In this document: one piece after another, positions 8,940-16,739 of the stretch
How the letters are laid out: each line of letters starts with the position of its first letter
Position numbering within the stretch: the first letter of the stretch is position 1
From: an uncultured cyanobacterium
GTDB lineage: Bacteria; Cyanobacteriota; Cyanobacteriia; Cyanobacteriales; Nostocaceae
Assembly: GCA_903903925.1 (NCBI GenBank)
Contig: CAIVAU010000119.1
Location: 47,662-111,661 of the forward strand
Length of the DNA stretch: 64,000 nt
Reading direction: 5' to 3'
Made by a program: the position numbers and the translations under genes
The notes under the pieces: model-generated
The model's database searches: none
Told to the model about the DNA's origin: nothing
What the model saw: the letters and a program-made list of their open reading frames with translations, nothing else

Positions 8940-9423
8940 TCAAAATGCCGATTGCCGATCACCCAAAAATTTGTGTTTTTGTAATTCTTATTATTGGGTA
9001 GATTTTTCCTCACTGATTCCACAGAGTTTCCACAGGGATTTTCCAGGTTTTCCACAGATCCTCCACGACGTTATCGGATGTTGGGGTGTTACTGAGGATT
9101 ATTTGACGTCAGTAACAAGAAACTCTCAAGACTGAGTTCTTTTTAAGAAGTGTTAAGAAAAATGACTTGTAACCCTTATTCCATCGTCAAGATTGATTTG
9201 TCAGCAGCAGCTTCGTAACATTTCGCAGTATTGACAACACCACCCCCTTTTGCTGCAAAATGATGCGGCTTGCTTTTGTAGTCCGTTCTCGCGGCTGTGT
9301 CAAATTGCCTCACAAAGCTGTTGCCATAGAAGGCTGGACAGGCTAGGAACCTCTGTGTTCATACTCTGCGGCTTTACTACAAGCAAAGTTTCCCATTGAT
9401 GAACTTCAAAGGCGAAAAATCTC
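8940..9423. other. Intergenic region with a DnaA-box-like cluster
   Basis: No gene is seen between hisIE and the DUF2811 gene. A phased series of TTTTCCACA-like nonamers occupies 9004-9069 and is annotated separately. Downstream there is no conserved coding frame, and the remaining sequence, including the 9100-9230 AT-richer part, shows nothing I can name. Confidence 0.4.
9004..9069 (+). promoter_or_regulatory. Cluster of DnaA-box-like nonamers with about 11-bp phasing
   Basis: One exact TTTTCCACA (9048-9056), the cyanobacterial DnaA-box form, is preceded by GTTTCCACA (9026-9034), GATTCCACA (9015-9023) and weaker TTTTCCTCA (9004-9012) and TTTTCCAGG (9039-9047), all on one strand. The starts of the three best boxes differ by 11 and 22 bp, so they lie on one helical face. 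This could bind DnaA as a regulatory or titration site. Whether it is part of the replication origin cannot be decided here: no dnaA or dnaN gene is in the window. Confidence 0.4.
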
Positions 9424-9621
9424 ATGAATGCAACAGTTAGTATTTTTACAGAAATTCCTGAAACATTGAATGAATCACTTAAAAACTACTTAGAAAAACA
9501 TCCTGATTGGGATCAAACCCGAGTACTGACAGCAGCACTGTCCCTGTTTTTACTGCAAAATGGCGATAGTGATCGCCGTGCTGCTCGTGTTTATTTGGAA
9601 ACTTTGTTTCACCACTGCTAA
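9424..9621 (+). CDS. DUF2811 domain protein
   Basis: This 65-residue protein reads MNATVSIFTEIPETLNESLK then LEKHPDWDQ and ALSLFLLQNG, ending RAARVYLETLF. I recognise this as the cyanobacterial DUF2811 family of small helical proteins. The function is unknown. The length is that of the family, and the ATG agrees with the conserved N-terminus. A strong terminator-like hairpin follows 14 bp after the stop, so it is likely monocistronic. Confidence 0.82.
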   Translation: MNATVSIFTEIPETLNESLKNYLEKHPDWDQTRVLTAALSLFLLQNGDSDRRAARVYLETLFHHC

Positions 9622-9635
9622 GGAGAAATGCGCCT

Positions 9636-9690
9636 CGCTATACATCCCCACACCAATTTTGGCTGAGCGTGAGGATGTATAGCGTTATTG
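9636..9690 (+). terminator. Terminator-like hairpin after the DUF2811 gene
   Basis: CGCTATACATCCCCAC (9636-9651) pairs with GTGAGGATGTATAGCG (9669-9684) with one mismatch, giving a 16-bp stem with a 17-nt loop. TTATTGTT follows. It lies between convergent genes and may serve both, though the T-run favours the plus strand. Confidence 0.6.
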
Positions 9691-9758
9691 TTAAAGAACT
9701 TTCAAAGTCTGTAGTTGTCGTTTTGCAGTAATTACATAAAGTGTGGGTTCAGCGTTGA

Positions 9759-10496
9759 CTACTGAGCTTTTTCTAGCTGGGGGGGTTGAGTCGGACATTC
9801 AAATTTATACCCAACACCACGCACTGTTTGAATTAATGCTGGCTGGCTAGCATCAGCTTCAATCTTCTTCCGAATTTGACCTATATGCACATCTACAACC
9901 CGCTGATCGCCGACATATTCATAGTCCCACACTTCCTGGATAAGTTCAGAGCGTCGCCAAACTCGACCTGGATGGCTGGCTAAAAAATGCAGTAAGTCGA
10001 ATTCCAGCGCAGTTAAGGGAACTGGCTGGTTGTTAAGTGTTACCTCCCGGCGCACAGGATCAATCATTAACTTTTCAAATAAGAGGCGTTTTTGTTCGGC
10101 TGTGGTTACAACCCGCTGACGCCTTAAAATAGCTGCTACTCTGACCTCTAGTTCTCCCAGACCAAATGGCTTGGTGAGATAGTCATCAGCACCCTTGGAA
10201 AAGCCGCGAATCTTGTCAGCTTCGTCTGCACGGCTAGTCAGCATGAGAACAAAAACACCATTACGACTTTGCATCTCTTGACAGAGATTAAACCCAATGA
10301 CGTCTGGTAAATTTACATCTAAAATCACCAAGTCAGGGTTGAACTGCTCAAACATCGCTAAGGCGGTCTTACCATCTTCGGCAGCCTCCACCTGATAGGT
10401 CTGCTTAATCAAAAAGCGTTGGATTAAATTCCGAACCGCAGGGTCGTCATCAACTACAAGAATCTTGGCAGGAGCCATGACCATCACTTTGCACAA
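9759..10496 (-). CDS. OmpR/PhoB-type response regulator
   Basis: This protein of 245 residues has an N-terminal receiver domain (about 10-125) with the acidic pocket VVDDD, phospho-acceptor D60 in LVILDVNLPD, T in LMLTSR and K in YLTKPFG. A C-terminal winged-helix DNA-binding domain (about 140-235) ends with VVDVHIGQIRKKIE and IQTVRGVGYKF. It is close to a conserved cyanobacterial OmpR-type regulator, but it is not RpaA or RpaB by their N-terminal sequences. Three in-frame ATGs occur in the first 7 codons, and M7 (MAPAKILV) is a possible true start. No kinase gene is adjacent. Confidence 0.9.
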   Translation of the reverse strand: MCKVMVMAPAKILVVDDDPAVRNLIQRFLIKQTYQVEAAEDGKTALAMFEQFNPDLVILDVNLPDVIGFNLCQEMQSRNGVFVLMLTSRADEADKIRGFSKGADDYLTKPFGLGELEVRVAAILRRQRVVTTAEQKRLLFEKLMIDPVRREVTLNNQPVPLTALEFDLLHFLASHPGRVWRRSELIQEVWDYEYVGDQRVVDVHIGQIRKKIEADASQPALIQTVRGVGYKFECPTQPPQLEKAQ

Positions 10497-11155
10497 AGAT
10501 TTATAGGATTAATAGGCGGTGTCGCGTAAAAGGCGTCTCCGCATTTAGGGGCAAGAAGAAACCACAAGGCTACGGTAAGAAATCCCAGACTATTCAAATA
10601 CTAGTGTAATCAGGATTTTTGGCGTTTTAACCGCCGATCCGCATGGTAGTGCCACCCCGACATTGAAGTTTTAGGTAATTATCAACCTTGTGTTTGGTAA
10701 GCAGATGCTCTGATCTTAACCGCTGCATCTGGGTAAAATAGAATACTTTCTAAACCCAGTAGCTTGGTAATTTAAATCGGTTTAATTTTAAATCGATCTG
10801 CTGCTCTATGACACAAGACAATAGTACGGCTAATTATTGAAAAATTGTTCAAGGCACCCTCAGCTGCCAAATTTCAAATACAAAAGATAATTTTTTCATA
10901 AAAAACGCCTTTTGGGTATTCCTAGCTCAAATTCTAGAGTAAAGCTCTGACTACTGAACGACATGAGGGGATACACGGAGTTCTGGGAACTATGTTAAAG
11001 TTACTATGGTGAAAGTTACTAGCTCAATTCAACTTACCCATGCTAATATCAGAATAGAACATAAAACTCGACCGAAACATTTGTTTCGTTCCAAATTTGT
11101 TTTTTCTTCAACACTTAGGACTGCTGCCGATAAACGCTCTCAGTAAGAGACTCCC
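10497..11155. other. Long intergenic region between divergent genes
   Basis: These 659 bp separate the divergent response-regulator and CPP1-like genes. I see no credible ORF, tRNA or strong palindrome. Several AT-rich stretches (about 10740-10920) could hold promoters for either gene, and a TAAAGTTACTATGGTGAAAGTTACTA direct repetition (GAAAGTTACTA/TAAAGTTACTA, 10993-11020) is the only structured element noted. Confidence 0.35.
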
Positions 11156-11785
11156 ATGAGCGATCAAAATCCCTACGAAAAACTTGGGGTATCAGAGGAT
11201 GCTAGCTTCGACGAGATTCAGGATGTTCGTAATCGCCTATTTGAGCAATACAAAGGCGATAGCAAACGTCTGGAAGTCATTGAGGCGGCTTACGATGCGA
11301 TTTTAATGGATCGCTTGCGTATGCGCCAAGAAGGCAAAATTAAAGTGCCTGAACGCATCAGGTTTCCGGAGCTACGAGCGCAAGCGTCTCCGAAAGAAAA
11401 TCTAACTCCTCGTGAACACTCACCTGCATGGCTGCAACGAACACTGGATCAGCCAACTCCTACAGACGTACTGTTACCTGGAGCTTGGTATGTCGGTTTG
11501 AGTGCTGTCAGCGTGTTTTACCAGTCTGGGGGCGATCAAGCCTTGCCTCTGCTGTTGGTAGTAGGGGTTGCCATTAGTATTTATTTTCTCAATCGCAAGG
11601 AAGGTAAATCTGGACGGGCAGTTTTATTGACGCTGTTCGGTTTAATAACGGGCTTAGTTGCTGGGGGACTAGTTGCTAACTGGCTCGCTCAACCAATAGA
11701 ACAATTTATCCATCTCAGTGGAAATCAATTTTCTACGGTTGTAACTTTTATACTATTGTGGCTTATAAATAGCTTTCTACGATAA
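11156..11785 (+). CDS. CPP1-like J-domain-like membrane protein
   Basis: This 209-residue protein has an N-terminal J-like domain (residues 4-60: NPYEKLGVSEDASFDEIQ, then IEAAYDAILMDRL) lacking the HPD motif of true DnaJ. Three or four C-terminal hydrophobic segments follow (about 107-205). This is the CPP1/DUF3353 family, known in plants as the chaperone-like protein of protochlorophyllide oxidoreductase (POR). In cyanobacteria it is assumed to be a membrane-anchored chaperone-like factor linked to chlorophyll synthesis or thylakoids. That role is by family. The length is normal. Confidence 0.88.
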   Translation: MSDQNPYEKLGVSEDASFDEIQDVRNRLFEQYKGDSKRLEVIEAAYDAILMDRLRMRQEGKIKVPERIRFPELRAQASPKENLTPREHSPAWLQRTLDQPTPTDVLLPGAWYVGLSAVSVFYQSGGDQALPLLLVVGVAISIYFLNRKEGKSGRAVLLTLFGLITGLVAGGLVANWLAQPIEQFIHLSGNQFSTVVTFILLWLINSFLR

Positions 11786-11861
11786 TTGTTTAGCTGTCGT
11801 AAAGAATACCCAAGCCGCCCCTTTGGGGAAGTCAAAATTGAGAAGGCACGAGGCAGCTATG

Positions 11862-11885
11862 ATCCCACAGCTTAAGCTGTGGGAT
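11862..11885. repeat. Perfect 24-bp palindrome between convergent genes
   Basis: ATCCCACAGCTT and AAGCTGTGGGAT form a perfect inverted repeat with no loop. It sits between the converging CPP1-like and HAD genes, so it could act as a two-way terminator. The same CCCAC(A/G)GCTT...GTGGGAT hairpin recurs inside the composite repeats at 16571, 26940, 32939 and, diverged, at 55957. Confidence 0.75.
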
Positions 11886-11907
11886 TTAAATAAGGACGCC
11901 CTGTTTC

Positions 11908-12618
11908 TCATCTACCTCCAGGATAGCTGCCTTGCCCGAAGGACTGTAACAATAAATCTACAGCCGATCTCAAGTCTTTAACGATTAAGTTGGGTTGATG
12001 AAGTTCTAGTTGGCTCCGATCGCGGATACCACACTCTACAGCCATCACCTTAATACCGTGTTTGACCGCAGCCGTGATGTCAGCTTCTGTATCCCCTACC
12101 ATCCATGTATCGGCAACTGGGGGTAACTCCTCTATCGCCCGTCCCATCAGTAAGGGTTTGTCCTCAATGTCACGGGTTTTTACGTAATCATTGCTGAGGC
12201 AGTAACAGCGATTTTCCGGGAAAAATCGACTTAAATGAAATTTTTGCAAGGCGTAATCCAGTTCCCAAACCCGGCGCATGGTCAAAACTGCTAAATCAAC
12301 TCCAGCCTGTTGAACTTTAAGGAGTGCATCCACAGCACCGGAAGCAAGGGTGTCATACTGAAAGTATTCTTCTGTATGTATGATTTGCCGCCTAATTTTT
12401 GAGAATTCTTGCGCCTGAGTCTCATCCAGCCCGGAGATCATACCGATTTGTTTTTCTGGGATCTGCGATCGCTTCAGATCCCAAAATTCAGCTTTGGAAA
12501 GCTGTTTTACCTCTTGGTTTGAGTATCGGGTATTCTCTAAGCAAAATTGATAGACGCGGTAGTACCGTTCTGATACATCAATAATGGGACCATCAAAGTC
12601 TGTAATAAATCTTAACAT
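11908..12618 (-). CDS. HAD family hydrolase (phosphatase)
   Basis: This 236-residue haloacid-dehalogenase-like protein has motif I as FITDFDGPIID (D7 and D9 the nucleophile and acid-base pair). A helical cap occupies about residues 20-100. Motif II is at LAVLTMRR, motif III is a lysine in the DIEDKPLLMGRA region, and motif IV is MVGDTEADITAA. It resembles phosphoglycolate-phosphatase-like enzymes. The substrate cannot be told from sequence. It is a single gene, convergent with the CPP1-like gene. Confidence 0.85.
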   Translation of the reverse strand: MLRFITDFDGPIIDVSERYYRVYQFCLENTRYSNQEVKQLSKAEFWDLKRSQIPEKQIGMISGLDETQAQEFSKIRRQIIHTEEYFQYDTLASGAVDALLKVQQAGVDLAVLTMRRVWELDYALQKFHLSRFFPENRCYCLSNDYVKTRDIEDKPLLMGRAIEELPPVADTWMVGDTEADITAAVKHGIKVMAVECGIRDRSQLELHQPNLIVKDLRSAVDLLLQSFGQGSYPGGR

Positions 12619-12858
12619 TTTGTAAAGAAGGAGTTGGGAGTGAGGAGTCAGGAGTCAGGAGTCAGGAGTTGGGGATTTAAACCCCTTTACTCAGACGCTT
12701 GCGGACGACGCTCGTTCCTCGCTAACGCTGGGCTATCCGCTACTGGCACAGTATTCCCAAGCTGAATTCTGGCTTCTGACTCCTGAGTTCTTTTTGATAA
12801 AGTTTTTGCCCGGTTTTTTATTCTTACTCCTGACTCCTGAATTCTATTTTTTATCAGA
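12619..12858. repeat. STRR tract and a dispersed GAATTC-type repeat
   Basis: AGGAGTCAGGAGTCAGGAGT heptamers occupy 12637-12670. At about 12750-12800 the sequence ATTCCCAAGCTGAATTCTG followed by CTTCTGACTCCTGAGTTCT recurs in inverted orientation at 39904-39945. Related TTCTGAC...ACTCCTGAATTCTTA sequence is at about 42386-42420, and ACTCCTGACTCCTGAATTCT closes this region (12825-12844). It is a dispersed intergenic repeat with no coding content. Confidence 0.6.
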
Positions 12859-13926
12859 TTATCTCATATAATTTTGCAGGCTGCCTCGTTTGATTTGTTC
12901 TTGTTCTATTGCTTCAAATAAGGCACGAAAGTTGCCTTCACCAAAACCGGTGGCTTGGGAACGGCGCTCTATAAACTCAAGGAAAAAGGTTGGTTGTTTA
13001 AAGATGGGCTGAGTGAAAATTTGTAGTAGGAGCGCATGAGCAATTTTTTCATTCCAATCCACCAAAATTTCCTGTTGGGCGATCGCCTCGAGTTCCTGTT
13101 GAGATAAAGGAAGTCTTTTTCGCTTTTCCAGGTTCAAGTAGTAGCTTTTGGGTACTGTAAGTAAGGATACACCACAAGCACGAAATTGGGCGATCGCCTT
13201 GATAATATTAGGTGTCCGTAAGGCAATATGTTGAATTCCTGGTCCATTATTCTCATTGAGAAACTCCTGAATTTGGGAATTAGGTGAAGCTGGTTGATTA
13301 ATTGGCAATTGTACGCACCCATTACGCGAAACGATAACTTGGCTAGACAAAGCAGAACGTTCAGTTTGAATTTTAAACGTCTGCTGGCGCTGAAAATCAA
13401 GAACCTTTTCGTACCAAGCCACAGCACGCTCTAAATCACCTGATGCTACATTCAGTACGATGTGATCTATCGAAGTGATAGAAGGTGAGGGGGAAACCGG
13501 TCTCCTTATTTCCTTGTCTTCTCCCCATCTTTCGATCAACGTATGGGACAACCCACCCCAAGCCGCAATTTTAGCCCACTTGATGTAGATAGCACCTTGT
13601 TGGTGTTGCTGGATGGGTTGTAGGATTTTAGCACCATGGGCTTGAGCATGTGCGATCGCCGCTTCCACATCTTCGACACTAAAAGCAACATCCGTGACAC
13701 CAGGGGGATGCTGACGCAGAAACTCAGCTACTGGACTGATGGGTAAAAGCGGTGAAGACAGCAAAAAGTAGACAGAATCACTTTTCACCACTTCCGTGCA
13801 GGTGTGAAATCCTCCTTCCAAAGGGAGCGCATAATCGGCTACAGCTTGAAAACTGAGACGACTTACAAACCAATCGCGCCACGCTTTGGCATCTTCTACA
13901 TAGAAGTGAACGTGATCAATATTCAT
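12859..13926 (-). CDS. hppD: 4-hydroxyphenylpyruvate dioxygenase
   Basis: This 355-residue two-domain vicinal-oxygen-chelate enzyme converts 4-hydroxyphenylpyruvate to homogentisate, the head-group precursor of tocopherol and, in some cyanobacteria, plastoquinone. The C-terminal catalytic half has the iron ligands in order: H155 (SIDHIVLN), H233 (GIQHIALRT) and E317 (FFLEFIER). The family C-terminus GFGEGNFRALFEAIE is present. The N-terminal VOC half starts MNIDHVHFYVEDA. Length is normal for the shorter cyanobacterial enzymes. It is divergent from the TIR/dynamin locus. Confidence 0.93.
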   Translation of the reverse strand: MNIDHVHFYVEDAKAWRDWFVSRLSFQAVADYALPLEGGFHTCTEVVKSDSVYFLLSSPLLPISPVAEFLRQHPPGVTDVAFSVEDVEAAIAHAQAHGAKILQPIQQHQQGAIYIKWAKIAAWGGLSHTLIERWGEDKEIRRPVSPSPSITSIDHIVLNVASGDLERAVAWYEKVLDFQRQQTFKIQTERSALSSQVIVSRNGCVQLPINQPASPNSQIQEFLNENNGPGIQHIALRTPNIIKAIAQFRACGVSLLTVPKSYYLNLEKRKRLPLSQQELEAIAQQEILVDWNEKIAHALLLQIFTQPIFKQPTFFLEFIERRSQATGFGEGNFRALFEAIEQEQIKRGSLQNYMR

Positions 13927-14115
13927 GATTCTACAAAAATCCAGCGCAACAGCTTATCTCTCTGTAAATTTTGCCTTTTTTACAGAATTTTGTGGTCACT
14001 CCTAAGCTAGAATTCAGGTTTTTTTTATGCGGTCTCAACTTTCCAGCAGAGCAGCTGATGAACCCTGTTTGGGCTTCAAATAGGATTGCTATAGTAAAAA
14101 CAAAAGGATATGTCC

Positions 14116-14880
14116 ATGCAAAACTTAACAGAAGCAGAGGATAGCAACAAAAATTTTAAGTATGACGCATTTATCAGTTATAGTAGCCGCGATCGTGACT
14201 GGGTTAGCAATCACCTGCTAACTGCGCTAGAAAAAGCTGAGTTAAAAGCTTGCATAGATTACCGTGATTTTGAAATCGGAGTTCCAAGTCTGGTGAACAT
14301 AGAGAACGCTGTTGAAAGAAGCCGCAAAACTCTGCTTGTGCTAACTCCATCATGGTTAAGTAGCAAATGGACCGATTTTGAGGCGCTGCTTATACAGACT
14401 CAGGATCCCAATGCGCAGGGACGACGTATTTTGCCGTTAATGGTAGTTAAGACAGAACTACCCAAACGGTTAGAGATGTTGACATATATCGACCTTACAG
14501 ACCCTGTGAACCTTGATTTTCAACTCGAACGCTTAATTAACAACATTCGTAACAATAATAGACCTCAAGAAACATCGTATGATATATTGAAGGAAACACA
14601 GTCTTCTATAACAAGAACAAGCATCTCATCTACTATTACTAGTGATTTTAGTCATGTCAAAGGGTTGGTAATGATGAGTAAACAACTTCAAAGTGCCGAT
14701 ATCAATACTCAACTAACATTTAATAGCTTAGATGCCAGATTACGAGAAAATATTCGCGATGAAAATATGTTCGGTCCATCAGAAACTCTCCGCAACGAGC
14801 GTAACCGTATTGTTTATCAGTTAAATAGCTTAGGGCTGAACTATCTGAAGAAGACTTTTACTGAAATGTGTGGCACGTGA
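14116..14880 (+). CDS. TIR domain protein with C-terminal effector-associated domain (EAD)
   Basis: The protein has 254 residues. The TIR domain is at about 16-146: YDAFISYSSRDRDW, DYRDFEIG, then LLVLTPSWLSSKWTDFEALL, which carries the conserved Glu (E89) after SxW that is catalytic in NADase TIRs. After a Ser/Thr-rich linker, the C-terminal 70 residues (about 181-251) match the N-terminus of the FGE-type protein at 24962 in the pattern (F/Y)G..E..R..RNRI..Q...L.L...KTF.E. I read this as an effector-associated domain. The ATG at 14116 is preferred because AAGGA lies 7 bp before it; ATG 14110 is too close. A TATAGT at 14090 may be the -10 of the whole locus. It is probably the toxic effector. 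Confidence 0.88.
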   Translation: MQNLTEAEDSNKNFKYDAFISYSSRDRDWVSNHLLTALEKAELKACIDYRDFEIGVPSLVNIENAVERSRKTLLVLTPSWLSSKWTDFEALLIQTQDPNAQGRRILPLMVVKTELPKRLEMLTYIDLTDPVNLDFQLERLINNIRNNNRPQETSYDILKETQSSITRTSISSTITSDFSHVKGLVMMSKQLQSADINTQLTFNSLDARLRENIRDENMFGPSETLRNERNRIVYQLNSLGLNYLKKTFTEMCGT

Positions 14881-14934
14881 TATCTTCAAATAAGTGCCCT
14901 ATGTACGTCTCTAATCTGTAAAAAGAGGTTGAAT

Positions 14935-16587
14935 ATGTCCTCACAGAAATTATTTGCTATCCAGAATCGTTTACAGGGTGTAGCTGCAAAGTTGGGACAG
15001 AGATTTAAGCCCATAGAAATTAGTGTACAGTCTAGGGATTTGCATCACGATGCGATCGCCGTATGTGGCATGATTGGTCGGGGAAAATCTTCTTTCATTA
15101 ACGCTATCCTTGAAAATAATCTTTTACCTATTAATATTACTCCTAACCTATCAGCATTGAGAAATCACCACATACAGGTAACAAATACAAGACCAATATT
15201 GATTAGAGCGCATCTATTAAGTGGCATTGTCGAAAATGTGGAGCCAACAGCCATTGATGCGGTTATGTTAGAGGCGTGGGGTTCTAAACTTAAGTATTTA
15301 GAAATTCAAGCACCATTTTTTGTTCTACCTGAGGGTGTTCAGTTAATTGAAACACCGAGCATTGGCAGTATAGATTTTGATACTCGTACGAAGTCTATCC
15401 TTGAAGAAGTTAGTAATGTGATTTTGATAGTTGATGCGAATTTAAGTTTGAGTAGCAGGGAAATAGAGTTTCTCGAATTACTACCAAAAAATATTTGTAA
15501 CGTTATCGTTGCTGCAAATAAAATTGATATTGCCGATACTGAAATTCAAGCGATACAAGTAAACAGTATTAGAGAAAAAATTAAAAGTTTAGGTTTAAAT
15601 ACATCGGTTGATGTGTTCCAAATCTCTCTTCAATCTATTGCTGATTCTTCTGAGAGTTATGAGTGGCAACAGTTAATAGAAAAATTGACTTCATTCGTTC
15701 AGAAAGATGTAGAAACAATCAACCATGAAGCTGCAAATATAAACTCTGAAGCAATTCGATTACTTGAGGCTGCTGAAAATATGAAAGCAACCTTAGAAGC
15801 CGATAAAATAAGTGTAGGAAAGAGAAATTCTCCAGATATCAATGCCAAGAAGATTGATGAACTTGAACAAACAAAGAAGTTAATTCAAGATGTGATTAAA
15901 GACCAAGAACGAGATATTTTGAAAACAGTTCGTGATAGTTTGGAAGCTTTAACGTTTCAAATAGAAGGTGATATCCGTGCGAATCGTAAAGACCTTCAAT
16001 CGATCAAATCAGACTTGGAAAGCTGGTTAGAACGGGAGCAAAAGCGGATGAAGCAACGACTAGAACGCCACTTTAGAAGCATTCTAGACGATACCAACTA
16101 CGCTGTTGGCGATACTTATAGCTTGAACGTAGAACAGGATAAAATTTCCGTTAATGCAGTTGAAGAGATTAACAACCCCTCAGTTCCTCAGTCTGTGATC
16201 GGACAATACAAGCATTTTACCAGTATGGGAGTAGGAGCGTTAACAACTATAGCTTCGTTACTATATTTTGGCGGACGCTTACTAATTTCATTTTCGGTAG
16301 GAGGCGTTATTGCAGCAGGAGCTTGGTTACTTATTGATAATATGCGATCAGCCGGTCAAAGTGAGGTGAAATTTATTGAACTTGCCGACGCAATTATACC
16401 ACAGTTTGAGCAGAATCTACGTCACAACACTAACCGTCTTTCTACACTCGTTGAAAGTGCTTTTGCCAAAGCGATCGCCAATACCCAAAACTTATCATCT
16501 TCATCAAGTCCAAAAGAAGATGCCTACGATGAACTTGTTAATATCATCGTGGAATTGAAGAAAGTCATTCAGCATCCCACGGCTTAA
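14935..16587 (+). CDS. Dynamin-like GTPase family protein with degenerate G3 motif (D1)
   Basis: This 550-residue protein has a dynamin-type G domain: G1 GMIGRGKSS at residues 45-53 and G4 ANKID at 194-198. The G3 is ETPS (139-142) in place of DTPG, so hydrolysis may be impaired. A helical stalk-like region (about 265-385, with Lys/Glu-rich heptads) leads to hydrophobic segments at about 430-468 that could insert in membrane, then a short helical tail. The ATG at 14935 follows GAGG at 6 bp. It lies 54 bp after the TIR gene and is the most divergent of the five dynamin-like proteins. Confidence 0.85.
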   Translation: MSSQKLFAIQNRLQGVAAKLGQRFKPIEISVQSRDLHHDAIAVCGMIGRGKSSFINAILENNLLPINITPNLSALRNHHIQVTNTRPILIRAHLLSGIVENVEPTAIDAVMLEAWGSKLKYLEIQAPFFVLPEGVQLIETPSIGSIDFDTRTKSILEEVSNVILIVDANLSLSSREIEFLELLPKNICNVIVAANKIDIADTEIQAIQVNSIREKIKSLGLNTSVDVFQISLQSIADSSESYEWQQLIEKLTSFVQKDVETINHEAANINSEAIRLLEAAENMKATLEADKISVGKRNSPDINAKKIDELEQTKKLIQDVIKDQERDILKTVRDSLEALTFQIEGDIRANRKDLQSIKSDLESWLEREQKRMKQRLERHFRSILDDTNYAVGDTYSLNVEQDKISVNAVEEINNPSVPQSVIGQYKHFTSMGVGALTTIASLLYFGGRLLISFSVGGVIAAGAWLLIDNMRSAGQSEVKFIELADAIIPQFEQNLRHNTNRLSTLVESAFAKAIANTQNLSSSSSPKEDAYDELVNIIVELKKVIQHPTA

Positions 16588-16720
16588 GCTGTGGGATTGA
16601 AACAAGGAAGCCGAATTTTAAAGCGCTTCGCGTCTCGAAAAATATCTTTTTAAAAGTGGGCTTTAAACCCGCAAAGTCACGTTTTTTTGGTTTCATATTC
16701 CCTGTTCCCTTTTTTTGTAA
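16571..16720 (+). repeat. Composite hairpin repeat, copy A, inside the dynamin operon
   Basis: It begins with the hairpin CCCACGGCTT/AAGCTGTGGGAT overlapping the last codons of D1. Then come GCTTCGCGTCTCG, ATCTTTTTAAAAGTGGGC, a TTTTTTGGTTTCATATTCCCTG segment and a CCCTTTTTTTGTAA end. The same order occurs at 26813-27012 (inverted), 32917-33107 and 55926-56129. This copy is shorter and most diverged. It separates D1 from D2 by 152 bp. Confidence 0.7.
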
Positions 16721-16739
16721 TTAGCAAGGAGAGCATTTC

